Shown here: positions 31,430 to 38,411 of the stretch, piece by piece | Position numbering within the stretch: the stretch's first letter is position 1 | Layout of the letters: each line of letters opens with the position of its first letter | IMG/VR virus record: IMGVR_UViG_3300036804_000040 | Location: 1-41,627 of that record | DNA from: a virus | Reading direction: 5' to 3' (one strand) | DNA: 41,627 nucleotides | The notes under the pieces: model-generated | What the model was told of the DNA's origin: nothing | Database searches by the model: none | The model's input: only the letters and a program-made list of their open reading frames with translations | Position numbers and translations under genes: made by a program

Positions 31430-32110
31430 ATGCTTGAGGTGATCGGCAATGCTCATCTGTACTTTGGCGACTGTCTGGAAATACTCCCGACGCTCAGCAA
31501 GGTCGATGCCGTCATTACTGACCCGCCTTACGGGCACGGTTGGAGCGGAATCAGCCACACCGCCAATCCAGGCGGTGTTCTATGGGGCGAACGCCGCGTG
31601 AGTGGGGCAATCGTCGGTCACGACAAGCCGTTCGATCCAGCGCCATTCCTAGCCCTGGCCGTGCCCTGCATATTTTGGGGAGCGAATCACTTTGCCGACC
31701 GGCTGCCAGCAAGCCCCGCGTGGTTCGCCTGGGATAAGCGCGAGGGCACGACTAGCAACTATCAGTCAGATTGCGAGCTTGCCTGGTGCAACGTGGGCGG
31801 CTCCGCGCGCATGTTCCACCATCTTTGGAATGGGCTGAGCATGAAATCCGGCAGCGAAGAAACGAAACGCACTCGCGGTGCACTGCCGCGTCTTCACCCG
31901 ACGCAGAAGCCCGTAGCCCTCATGCGGTGGTGCGTCGATAAGATCGAGGGCGACACCATTTTGGATCCTTACATGGGCAGCGGCACTACGGGAGTCGCTT
32001 GCGCGGATATGGGGCGAAAGTTCATCGGGATTGAGATTGATCGCAAGTACTTCGATATCGCGTGCGAACGCTTGGAGGCTGCCAATGCTCAAACAAGACT
32101 ATTTACCTGA
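31430..32110 (+). CDS. DNA adenine/N4-cytosine methyltransferase, beta class
   Basis: 226 residues. DPPY (31-34) is motif IV; DPYMGSGTTG near 179-188 is motif I, and IGIEIDRKYFDIA follows. Motif IV before motif I defines the beta class. HPTQKPVALMRWCVD precedes motif I, as usual. The recognition region between them is compact. It methylates the exocyclic amino group of adenine or cytosine. AGGGA ribosome binding site 7 bases upstream. With the C5 enzyme, it gives the phage two independent DNA modifications and no restriction partner. Confidence 0.9.
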   Translation: MLEVIGNAHLYFGDCLEILPTLSKVDAVITDPPYGHGWSGISHTANPGGVLWGERRVSGAIVGHDKPFDPAPFLALAVPCIFWGANHFADRLPASPAWFAWDKREGTTSNYQSDCELAWCNVGGSARMFHHLWNGLSMKSGSEETKRTRGALPRLHPTQKPVALMRWCVDKIEGDTILDPYMGSGTTGVACADMGRKFIGIEIDRKYFDIACERLEAANAQTRLFT

Positions 32111-32153
32111 CAGCGCAGATGTAAAGCCGCGCGTACATGTTCACGATGAATAA
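32085..32153 (+). CDS. Possible 22-residue peptide
   Basis: A 22-codon ORF beginning MLKQDYLPDS with GGAGG 7 bases before the ATG, the strongest ribosome binding site in this stretch. It lies across the end of the methyltransferase gene and overlaps the next gene start. It could be a small protein or serve to couple translation of the next gene. Confidence 0.35.
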   Translation: MLKQDYLPDSADVKPRVHVHDE

Positions 32154-32337
32154 CATTCCAAAGCTAATTGAGCGGCTGCGCAATTTGAGCGCCTACGGCT
32201 GCTGTCTTGAAGCCGCTGAGGTCTTGGAACGCTGGACGCAGCCGCAAGGAATAGTGGTTACAGACTTGGCCGATGCGCTCACCGTCATTAGTCAACTGCA
32301 AGCGCGCGTGAATGCCGCAGAAAACCCCAAGCCGTAA
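32146..32337 (+). CDS. Hypothetical helical protein (63 aa)
   Basis: 63 residues from the ATG at 32146; an ATG three codons earlier (32137) is also possible. Helical with IPKLIERLRNLSAYGCCLEAAEVLERW and LADALTVISQLQARVNAAE. Such short phage proteins are common. The C-terminus overlaps the next gene by 26 bp. Confidence 0.5.
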   Translation: MNNIPKLIERLRNLSAYGCCLEAAEVLERWTQPQGIVVTDLADALTVISQLQARVNAAENPKP

Positions 32338-32515
32338 AGAAGTGCGCGCCGTGCGGTGCCCGATGTGCGGCGCATCCCCTGGCCATCCTTGCGTATACGT
32401 CAAGAAGACCGGGCACCATGGCAAACACTTTGGAGCAATACGCGGCAGTAATCACAAGGAGCGCGCCTTTGATTGGCGTGCGCTTGCCGTGTTGCGTAAG
32501 GATAGCCGTTACTAA
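32312..32515 (+). CDS. Zinc-finger protein of the CPxCGAxPGxxC type
   Basis: 67 residues. RCPMCGASPGHPC with HHGKHFGAIRGSNHKERA gives Cys-x2-Cys and a downstream Cys and His set, the pattern of a common small phage/actinobacterial zinc-finger family. Likely binds nucleic acid or protein; function not known. Confidence 0.6.
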   Translation: MPQKTPSRKEVRAVRCPMCGASPGHPCVYVKKTGHHGKHFGAIRGSNHKERAFDWRALAVLRKDSRY

Positions 32516-32527
32516 TAAGCTAGCTTC

Positions 32528-32746
32528 ATGGGCTTTCTATACGATTCAGCAAGCTTCACTGAGCCGAACAATAGCGATGCGGATATCATCCGCGAATACT
32601 TGAGGCTATTGGAATGGTCGCAGCATTACGCCGCTAGTCAGTTAGAAATAGAAGTGCGCTTATTTCGTACCTATTGCACGATGCAAACCGGCGTGCCCAT
32701 GTACGTATTTTACGCACTCGAACATCTGAAAGAGCGCAACCGCTGA
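32528..32746 (+). CDS. Small HTH-like protein (72 aa)
   Basis: 72 residues. ADIIREYLRLLEWSQHYAASQLEIEVRLFRTYCTMQTGVPMYVFYALEHL fits the XRE-type helix arrangement used by phage regulators, with an unusual first turn. Stop overlaps the next ATG (TGATG). Likely a paired regulator with the following gene. Confidence 0.55.
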   Translation: MGFLYDSASFTEPNNSDADIIREYLRLLEWSQHYAASQLEIEVRLFRTYCTMQTGVPMYVFYALEHLKERNR

Positions 32747-32970
32747 TGCCGATCCGCAAACGTCCCCGAATCGATAGGGCAGATCAGCTGCGCAACTTGT
32801 TGCACGAAACCGGCTTGAGCCAATCAGCCGCCGCATGGGGCATTGGCATACATCGGACTTCCGTATGGCGTTGGTGCAATCGCCGCGCCTGCGTCCCCTC
32901 ATGGGCTTTGATAGCCATTCGCGGCTATGCCAGAGAGAAGCAAGAAGCAGAAGCAGAGAGCAGCAAGTAA
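32746..32970 (+). CDS. Small HTH-like protein (74 aa)
   Basis: 74 residues from the ATG at 32746, which overlaps the previous stop. DQLRNLLHETGLSQSAAAWGIGIHRTSVWRWCNRRACVPSWALIAIRGY is a helix-turn-helix similar in layout to the preceding gene, suggesting a duplicated pair. Last gene before a large non-coding region. Confidence 0.6.
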   Translation: MPIRKRPRIDRADQLRNLLHETGLSQSAAAWGIGIHRTSVWRWCNRRACVPSWALIAIRGYAREKQEAEAESSK

Positions 32971-33527
32971 AGGGCAGAAGGCTGCGCCCCATGGGGGAAC
33001 GAGCGCAGACGGTGGCTAGCGCGTGACCCTGCATTATGTTGCATGACTGTGCGTGATCGAACATGCTGCATTGCGATTGTTACCACGTGCGTTACCAGCC
33101 TAGCCCAACCCCTTGATATGCCTAGGCAAATCCTGGCGAGTGATGTCATAGCCTAGGACACAGGCCCATGTATTCGAGCCCTCCCCCTCGCAGGCTCTAC
33201 CGATCAGGGGGGCTTAACCTTAATTTTGGGCGGGGTACCCCGGGTCTTAGTTGGGGTGGTCACTCGCACTAATTTTTTTTTGGTTTGGACTTCCGCCGGC
33301 TCGGTATGTGGGCACTGTCGGCGTTTCAGAAGAACGAACTAGCGCGCGAGATTACACAGGCGCTCTCGCGCGGACAGCTTAAAAACGCTTTAGTTCAATT
33401 TTTTTTCTGATCGGTGAGGGTTTTTGATTTGCTTTGTCGCTTTCCGTTTCTAATGAGCAAAATTTTTCTGCGTAAGAAAATCGCGCACCACTCACGGCGC
33501 TTTGTTATTTTCGTACAAGGAGTCCGC
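32971..33527. other. Large non-coding region with structured elements
   Basis: 557 bp without a convincing gene. It contains two CCTAGG copies about 45 bp apart (near 33120 and 33152), a perfect GGGGTACCCC palindrome at 33232-33241, runs of nine T (33273-33281) and eight T (33399-33406), and a 9-bp inverted repeat CGCGCGAGA / TCTCGCGCG (33343-33351 and 33364-33372) upstream of the second T-run. Base composition is less coding-like than the neighbours. Terminators, a small RNA or a packaging/replication site are possible; none is shown. Confidence 0.45.
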
Positions 33528-33659
33528 GTGAAAGCCGCCCTTACTTTGCTCCCCAGTTTTGTAAGGGTTCGCGGGATGTCTCGACGTTTAAACCGTTGCT
33601 CCGGGATCGGCGTTGAGATGTTGGGCCGAATTAACGGCCGCTCCGATTACTTTGCGTGA
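33528..33659 (+). CDS. Short basic protein (43 aa)
   Basis: 43 residues from a GTG with AAGGAG 6 bases upstream, a strong signal. Sequence MKAALTLLPSFVRVRGMSRR and on is basic and not low-complexity. It stands alone in the non-coding region before the accessory operon. The ribosome binding site is the main support. Confidence 0.45.
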   Translation: MKAALTLLPSFVRVRGMSRRLNRCSGIGVEMLGRINGRSDYFA

Positions 33660-33715
33660 TCGAATCTAAAATTGACCGTTGCATGGTCAAAATTTCACCG
33701 CAGTTTTAATAAATC

Positions 33716-33754
33716 TTTTCTTTCACTGCTGACCGAATATAAGTAAGCTTAAGT
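33716..33754 (+). promoter_or_regulatory. Putative promoter and operator of the accessory operon
   Basis: TTTTCT (33716-33721, weak -35), 16 bp, TATAAG (33738-33743, good -10), fused to an AAGTAAGCTTAAGT element (33741-33754) that differs by two bases from AAGCATGCTTAAGT at 27444. A wider inverted repeat ATAAGT / ACTTAT brackets it. It would start transcription about 40 bases before the GTG at 33788. TTGACC / GGTCAA at 33672-33688 is a second inverted repeat upstream. Confidence 0.5.
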
Positions 33755-33787
33755 TTCACTTATTACAGACCCCCGAAGGGCTAGCCC

Positions 33788-34015
33788 GTGGACCATAACG
33801 ACATGCTTGCGGCCGTGGCGCGCACCATGGCTTGGAACAATCTACGTAAGCACCCTATTTTTGATCAGGCTTACGCGGACGTGTTGCCCAGGCTCACCGA
33901 TTCAATGCGCCAGGATTTGGGCGAAGCGCGGGCGGACGCGGTTCTTATCGGCATGGTCACGGCGTGGATAGTCGGCTTTACCTACGGCACGGGTCTTAAG
34001 AAAAATGCCAATTGA
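33788..34015 (+). CDS. Hypothetical protein (75 aa), first gene of the accessory operon
   Basis: 75 residues, helical, with a hydrophobic AVLIGMVTAWIVGFTYGTGL segment near the C-terminus. GTG start with GAAGGG 7 bases upstream. Overlaps the next gene by 11 bp. No family recognised. Confidence 0.6.
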   Translation: MDHNDMLAAVARTMAWNNLRKHPIFDQAYADVLPRLTDSMRQDLGEARADAVLIGMVTAWIVGFTYGTGLKKNAN

Positions 34016-34259
34016 CGCGGATAAATTTCACGCCGCTTGCAAGGCGGTTTCTCTCGCCATGGAAGGGGTTCTAAATTCCGAGTCTTGCAAAGGCTTGGAC
34101 ATCATTTTTTTGACCCTGTTCTCCCATACCGGCGAGGGCGACCCGCGCCTATGCGCAACGTTCTCGAATGCTTCCATGGATACGGCCAAGGAAATGCTTA
34201 GGGTTCAGTCGCGCATCTTGGATGAGTTCACGCAAGACGGCGAGAAGGTAACGCACTGA
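34005..34259 (+). CDS. Hypothetical protein (84 aa)
   Basis: 84 residues. A central LDIIFLTLFSHTGEGDPRLCATFSN segment suggests an alpha/beta fold, followed by a helix (DTAKEMLRVQSRILDEF). Overlaps both neighbours (11 bp, and TGATG). No recognised family. Confidence 0.55.
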   Translation: MPIDADKFHAACKAVSLAMEGVLNSESCKGLDIIFLTLFSHTGEGDPRLCATFSNASMDTAKEMLRVQSRILDEFTQDGEKVTH

Positions 34260-34723
34260 TGAGCGTAGAGGATCGCATAGCGGATTTAAATACCCGGCTA
34301 GATGGCTTAGGCGAACAGCTGGCGGGCAGGGATAAGGAAATAGGGCGCTTGCTTGCCGTGCTTGTCGCCGCGCGCGAGGCGCACGAAATTATCCAAAATG
34401 GTTTGCGCGAAGAATTGGCCGATATAAAGGTAGAAGAAGCGCACGCCTATGAATTGGTGCAGCGCCAGGGCGATATCTTGCGCGACGTCGCGAACGCCTT
34501 GCACGGCGGACCCCTAGAAGATGGGCTTTGGTCGCACCATGACTTAGGAACCATTGCGCAAGCCTTTAGGCTCGCGCTGGATGCCATTTATGCACTTGGT
34601 AAAGAGTCATGGGCGGAAAGTTACAAAGAACCTATGCCCGATGATTTCTATTTCAAGATCAATTTTAATTGCGGGCAGATTTGCGGCTTGGCTTCCAAAG
34701 CATTAGAGGCAGCGAAACGGTGA
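34259..34723 (+). CDS. Coiled-coil hypothetical protein (154 aa)
   Basis: 154 residues. The first ~90 are a strong coiled coil (DRIADLNTRLDGLGEQLAGRDKEIGRLLAVL... LREELADIKVEEAHAYELVQRQGDIL), and the C-terminal third is mixed with PMPDDFYFKINFNCGQICG. Start overlaps the previous stop by one base. May oligomerise; function unknown. Confidence 0.6.
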   Translation: MSVEDRIADLNTRLDGLGEQLAGRDKEIGRLLAVLVAAREAHEIIQNGLREELADIKVEEAHAYELVQRQGDILRDVANALHGGPLEDGLWSHHDLGTIAQAFRLALDAIYALGKESWAESYKEPMPDDFYFKINFNCGQICGLASKALEAAKR

Positions 34724-35388
34724 AAGCCTACCGGGCCGGCTTGCCGCCGTTGCCTTCGCGCATGGGCCATCTGCCCCGCGATGAGCGCGGCTACCCGGTG
34801 CCGTGGTTCGTCAAATGGCTTGAGGGCAAGCCGGATTTTCGCATCGTCGACGGCGATAAATTTAGGCAAGCAATCCGCTTTGGTAACTGCTGGATTTGCG
34901 GCGAACCTTTGGGCCGCTTAAAAACCTTTGTTTTAGGCTCCATGAATATAGTTAATCGGGTAACGAGCGAACCCGGCAACCATCTGGAATGTGCCGACTA
35001 CGCCGTAAAGGCATGCCCCTTCCTTTTGCTACCGGCGGCGAAATATCGCAAAGCCGAACTGCCGGCGGGCACGCGGGTTCCGCCGCAGATGAATAGCCGC
35101 AACCCCGGCGTCACCGCGCTTTGGACTTGCGTCAGCGCCAAATTATTGCGCTACCCCAATAACCAATATTTGTTGCGGGTCGGCGATCCGGTGCACGTGG
35201 ATTTTGTCCGCGAAGGCAAGCTCGCCACGCGAGAACAGATTTTGGAGTCCATAGACGGCGGCTTTGCGAAACTTTGGAATGATTGCGGCGCGGAATTGGG
35301 CGAAACATTGCCGCTGGCCCGCGCCCGCATCGATACGTTGGTGGAACTGGAAAATATGTACGCGCGCGCAATGGAGTTAGTGCCGTGA
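34720..35388 (+). CDS. Conserved phage protein with zinc-binding CxxC centre
   Basis: 222 residues from the GTG at 34720, which overlaps the previous stop (GTGA); the frame is open further upstream. The core NCWICGEPLGRLKTFVLGSMNIVNRVTSEP followed by HLECADYAVKACPFLLLP (about residues 55-110) matches a widespread phage protein family with Cys-x2-Cys and Cys ... Cys, probably one zinc site. Family function is unknown to me. Its recurrence in such accessory clusters suggests host takeover or DNA metabolism, without direct evidence. Confidence 0.7.
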   Translation: MKAYRAGLPPLPSRMGHLPRDERGYPVPWFVKWLEGKPDFRIVDGDKFRQAIRFGNCWICGEPLGRLKTFVLGSMNIVNRVTSEPGNHLECADYAVKACPFLLLPAAKYRKAELPAGTRVPPQMNSRNPGVTALWTCVSAKLLRYPNNQYLLRVGDPVHVDFVREGKLATREQILESIDGGFAKLWNDCGAELGETLPLARARIDTLVELENMYARAMELVP

Positions 35389-35654
35389 GAATCTATAAGC
35401 CGCAAGCGATCCTTTTGCAGCATAAATATTACGTGAAGCGTGATTTGCTGATTTGGACCATGTACGAGCGGCCAAGGGATTTTCCAAATTCCTTTATTTG
35501 CCGGCCCTTTTCTTCCAAGAATGGCGCCGAACCGCTGCCCGAATACATGCAAGCCGATTCTTTAAAGGAATTGCGCGCACAGCTGCCCGATGGGCTTACC
35601 TGCATGCAACGCCATCCCAATGATGATGCAAACATAGTGGAAACCTGGCTATGA
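35385..35654 (+). CDS. Conserved phage hypothetical protein (89 aa)
   Basis: 89 residues. WTMYERPRDFPNSFICRPF, SLKELRAQLPDGLTCMQRHPNDDANIVETWL follows the pattern of a small phage family with 'YDRPxDFP' and 'LPxGLxxxxRxPxDDxxIVExW'. GTG start overlaps the previous stop. Function unknown. Confidence 0.7.
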   Translation: MRIYKPQAILLQHKYYVKRDLLIWTMYERPRDFPNSFICRPFSSKNGAEPLPEYMQADSLKELRAQLPDGLTCMQRHPNDDANIVETWL

Positions 35655-36187
35655 AAACTATTGCTTATCGCACTATCGATAAATCCCTGTGGGGACCCGG
35701 CCCATGGATGAATGAGCCGGATAAAAAGCAGTGGCAGGACAAGGCAACCGGCTTGCCGTGTCTCATCGTGCGAAATGGGCGCGTAACTGGCGCACTGTGC
35801 GGCTATGTCGGCGTGACCAAGGGACATCCGTTGTTTGGCAAACAATACGAGAATGCCAATTTAAGCGTGCATGGCGGCATTACGTTTTCTAACTTTTGCC
35901 ATCCCGAACCCGATGAAACGCGCGATATTTGCCACGTGGTGGAAGCCGGCGAAGATGACAAAGTTTGGTGGCTAGGCTTTGACTGCGCGCACGCGGGGGA
36001 TTTATCCCCGGCGCTTGAAGCCAACATGAAAAGCATTCCGGCGATTGTCGCAATGCGCGCCAAAAATCCCTTTAGAGAATTTGGTCGCTTTGCGGACCGA
36101 TATCGCACGATTCGTTACGTGAAAGCGCAGTGCGAACAGCTGGCGCAGCAATTGGCGGCAATGAAAAAGAAGCGGCGCAAGAAATGA
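35651..36187 (+). CDS. Conserved phage hypothetical protein (178 aa)
   Basis: 178 residues. GALCGYVGVTKGHPLFGKQY, VHGGITFSNFC and VWWLGFDCAHAGDLSP are hallmark motifs of a phage family widely seen in siphoviruses and podoviruses; conserved His and Cys suggest metal binding. C-terminus is basic (KKKRRKK). ATGA coupled. Function not established. Confidence 0.75.
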   Translation: MKTIAYRTIDKSLWGPGPWMNEPDKKQWQDKATGLPCLIVRNGRVTGALCGYVGVTKGHPLFGKQYENANLSVHGGITFSNFCHPEPDETRDICHVVEAGEDDKVWWLGFDCAHAGDLSPALEANMKSIPAIVAMRAKNPFREFGRFADRYRTIRYVKAQCEQLAQQLAAMKKKRRKK

Positions 36188-36549
36188 AAATCCTTGTTTG
36201 CGGCGGACGCGAGTACGCAGATAAGGAATTTTTGTACGAGTATTTAGACAAGTTTTTGGAAGTCTGGCAGTGGGGAGAAGTGAAAGTAACTCATGTAATA
36301 CACGGCGACGCGCGCGGCGCGGACCACTTGGCGCACGGCTGGGCGGTAACGCGCGGCGTGCAACCGGTCCGCGTGCCGGCGCTTTGGGATCTTCACGGGC
36401 CAAAGGCTGGCGCGATGCGAAACGCGGCCATGCTCGCGCTTTTGGACGTCGAGAAGGATCAGGTTATTGCATTCCCCGGCGGGGCGGGGACTGCGCACAT
36501 GGTGAAACTGGCTGTAAAAGCAAAGGTAAAAGTAGTGGTGATCCCGTAA
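36184..36549 (+). CDS. DUF2493 / SLOG-family nucleotide-binding protein
   Basis: 121 residues from the ATG at 36184 overlapping the previous stop. MKILVCGGREYADKEF at the N-terminus, HGDARGADHLAHGWA (about 40-54), PALWDLHGPKAGAMRNAAML, and VIAFPGGAGTAHMV are the DUF2493/YAcAr signature, a Rossmann-like SLOG fold related to DprA. SLOG proteins bind nucleotides or ligands. Here it may sense or modify nucleotide derivatives; the substrate is unknown. Confidence 0.8.
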   Translation: MKILVCGGREYADKEFLYEYLDKFLEVWQWGEVKVTHVIHGDARGADHLAHGWAVTRGVQPVRVPALWDLHGPKAGAMRNAAMLALLDVEKDQVIAFPGGAGTAHMVKLAVKAKVKVVVIP

Positions 36550-36571
36550 AAAACCGATGAGGGCAAGAAAG

Positions 36572-36727
36572 ATGAACAGATACGAAATGCTGATGAAAAC
36601 GGCTGATGCGATTGAGCAGAACCCACAGCGTTATAGTTTTCCGACAACCGAAATCCCCAAAGGGCCATTAGATCCCGCGTGTTTGCTGGGCGAGATGTGG
36701 CGCCAGGCGGGTTTAGTGGCGGCGTAA
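36572..36727 (+). CDS. Small hypothetical protein (51 aa)
   Basis: 51 residues beginning MNRYEMLMKTADAIEQNPQR and ending LLGEMWRQAGLVAA. GAGGG about 9 bases upstream. Looks like a folded helical miniprotein seen in other phages with an 'AxxIExxPxxyxf' pattern. Function unknown. Confidence 0.5.
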   Translation: MNRYEMLMKTADAIEQNPQRYSFPTTEIPKGPLDPACLLGEMWRQAGLVAA

Positions 36728-36747
36728 ATCTGCCGTTGCCGTTTGAT

Positions 36748-36939
36748 ATGCACAATCCAACGTTGGTTGTTCCGGCGGTGCGCGCGCTGGCGAAAAGATT
36801 TCAGGGCATCCCGGATGATGTCATGGCCATTTTCAAAAATGCCAAGCACATGGACCGGCCCATAGTTAGCAACGGCGGGCCGATACTTTCTCATTACGCC
36901 GTAAGCATTGAACCGATTTGCCAACCGACGGCGGCGTAA
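36748..36939 (+). CDS. Hypothetical protein (63 aa or longer)
   Basis: 63 residues from the ATG at 36748 (MHNPTLVVPAVRALAKRFQG). The frame is open from 36679 (GTG) and a TTG at 36736 is also possible; the part before about 36730 overlaps the previous gene and is less protein-like. No strong ribosome binding site decides the start. No family recognised. Confidence 0.45.
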   Translation: MHNPTLVVPAVRALAKRFQGIPDDVMAIFKNAKHMDRPIVSNGGPILSHYAVSIEPICQPTAA

Positions 36940-36962
36940 AGAATTTCGAGCAGATAAGAAAA

Positions 36963-37199
36963 ATGGCAGAGCAATTAAAAACCGATCCGCACCGAATTGG
37001 CAGACATCAGGACGCTACAGGGATTTACGTGAAAGCCAAGGGACCGCAGGGATTCGACACATTCGACATTGCAGAGCTAAGCAGGGAATCGCTTATTGCA
37101 TGGCTGCGCAGCCGTGGCGGCGCCAATGATTGGGCCGAGAATGTTGTATTAATCCTGCTGGGCTACCCGGCAAAACCTATCAAGGAGGGCGAAACATGA
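36963..37199 (+). CDS. Conserved phage hypothetical protein (78 aa)
   Basis: 78 residues from the ATG at 36963; the frame extends to 36918 (TTG). The FDTFDIAELSRESLIAWLRSRGGANDWAENVVLILLGY segment resembles a common phage family ending 'FDiaeLdaesLLaWLrsRGG.n.wAEnvv..LLGh'. Function unknown. Overlaps the next start (ATGA). Confidence 0.6.
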   Translation: MAEQLKTDPHRIGRHQDATGIYVKAKGPQGFDTFDIAELSRESLIAWLRSRGGANDWAENVVLILLGYPAKPIKEGET

Positions 37200-37243
37200 A
37201 ATTTTTAGCCGCGCTTTTTGCCGCATTGGGAAAAGCGCTATGA
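37196..37243 (+). CDS. 15-residue hydrophobic peptide with a strong ribosome binding site
   Basis: MKFLAALFAALGKAL, read from an ATG preceded by AAGGAGGG, one of the best Shine-Dalgarno sequences in the window. It overlaps the previous stop and its own stop overlaps the next gene (ATGA). It may be a real amphipathic micropeptide or mainly a coupling device that brings ribosomes to the next gene. Confidence 0.45.
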   Translation: MKFLAALFAALGKAL

Positions 37244-37755
37244 AAATAATCGAAGGCATGAAACAAATTAAAGATCTAAGTATCAAGGCGAGCGATTTGC
37301 GCGATAAGGTGGGCAAGTTCTGCGCAGACTTGAGCATTGAGACGCCAACATACCCGGACGGCAAGGCGCAAATAGCCGAATGGATACAGGCGCACCATGA
37401 CATCTTGAAGGAAATTCTGCGTCTTCGCGTGGCGATCCAGAAGACCAACATTGCCACTGATGTGGCGATCTTGATTGACGGGCAAACGGTTACCAAACCC
37501 ATTGCTGCATGGATTCACCGCCGCAGGGATTTGGCTACGCTTGATATGAATATGTGGCAAAAACTCTCTGATAGGGGATTGAAGGAACAAAATCTGCAAA
37601 CCGCGCAAGGCGGCACGGTTACAGAAGTAAGGATACGGCGCTATTTCGATCCGGTTGAAAGGGATAAAAAGCATGAACTTTATAGGAGTGAGCCGGCGCT
37701 GATCGATGGCACGTTAGAAGTTACCAACGCTGTCACCGATCTTATAGAGGGTTAA
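37240..37755 (+). CDS. DIP1984-like hypothetical protein
   Basis: 171 residues, helical. KIIEGMKQIKDLSIKASDLRDKVGKFCADL at the N-terminus, HHDILKEILRLRVAIQKTNIAT (about 50-71), PIAAWIHRRRDLATLDMNMW and the C-terminal ALIDGTLEVTNAVTDLIEG match the layout of DIP1984-type proteins, a four-helix family of unknown function in bacteria and phages. Translation is coupled to the 15-residue peptide. Confidence 0.6.
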   Translation: MKIIEGMKQIKDLSIKASDLRDKVGKFCADLSIETPTYPDGKAQIAEWIQAHHDILKEILRLRVAIQKTNIATDVAILIDGQTVTKPIAAWIHRRRDLATLDMNMWQKLSDRGLKEQNLQTAQGGTVTEVRIRRYFDPVERDKKHELYRSEPALIDGTLEVTNAVTDLIEG

Positions 37756-37853
37756 TTTTGGGGTCCGACGCACAGAGTAAAACTGGAAAGGATAGAACGC
37801 CTCACATGCGTAATGTGAAATTTGTAAACATCATCTTGAAAATGATGAACCCT

Positions 37854-37928
37854 GGCGGGTTAGCTCAGCGGTTAGAGCTATGCACTTTAATGCGTAGGTC
37901 ACAGGTTCGATTCCTGTATTCGCCACCA
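37854..37928 (+). tRNA. tRNA with 6-base anticodon loop (apparent anticodon UUA)
   Basis: Full cloverleaf: acceptor GGCGGGT / ATTCGCC (37854-37860, 37918-37924), D-arm GCTC/GAGC, anticodon stem ATGCA/TGCGT (37880-37884, 37891-37895), T-arm ACAGG-TTCGATT-CCTGT (37901-37917), discriminator A and encoded CCA (37926-37928). The anticodon loop is CTTTAA, six bases. It equals the usual Lys loop CTTTTAA minus one T. Counting from U33 the anticodon is UUA, which would read the stop UAA; counting as a damaged Lys tRNA it would be UUU minus a base. An extra T-A pair (37879/37896) extends the stem. Only tRNA in the genome. Confidence 0.85.
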
Positions 37929-37994
37929 TGTAAATAAAGTCTTAAGCCTTAAGGTGTAAGAGTGGACAGGTTCAAAAATTATCAAGGTTGCAAG

Positions 37995-38411
37995 ATGAAA
38001 GCGCGCAAGGCTGGGCCGGTCAATCGGCAAAATCCTGGCTCGCCAGTTAGAACTTCTATCGCTATCGGTCTGTACAGGCTTCCCGTTGCGGGCGGACTTC
38101 CTTTGATGACAATCGATGAAATTGCAAGCCATGAGAAAGACTCGCGCAAATGGCTGCGCACTTGGACTTGGCACGTTCACTTAATCGCAATGTGCGGCGT
38201 TTGGAATGTCGCCTTTTTTGTTTGGGATTACGTGCGTAGCTACGATCTTTTAATGTTGGCAATGCTGGCGCTATTTATCGTCAATGCGATTAATTTTCGT
38301 ACCGCGTGGCGCTGGCGGCGCTTTTGGAAACATCAATATATTTTTTGGAGTAAACATCATGCCTTTATTCGAGGTTGCAATTTTGAGAATGCCGACAAAA
38401 AAGGAAATTGA
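37995..38411 (+). CDS. Two-helix membrane protein
   Basis: 138 residues from the ATG at 37995 (AAGG 7 bases upstream); GTG 37962 and ATG 38106 are alternatives. Two transmembrane segments: WHVHLIAMCGVWNVAFFVWDYV and LLMLAMLALFIVNAIN, then a basic Trp-rich stretch FRTAWRWRRFW. The last ~17 residues overlap the next gene. The upstream ~35 residues are less protein-like. Function unknown. Confidence 0.5.
   Translation: MKARKAGPVNRQNPGSPVRTSIAIGLYRLPVAGGLPLMTIDEIASHEKDSRKWLRTWTWHVHLIAMCGVWNVAFFVWDYVRSYDLLMLAMLALFIVNAINFRTAWRWRRFWKHQYIFWSKHHAFIRGCNFENADKKGN

Noticed and set aside
33150-33215. tRNA-like fragment (TATTCGAGCC followed by GGCTCTACC)
   Set aside because: No acceptor, D or anticodon stems could be formed on either strand; only short incidental pairing.
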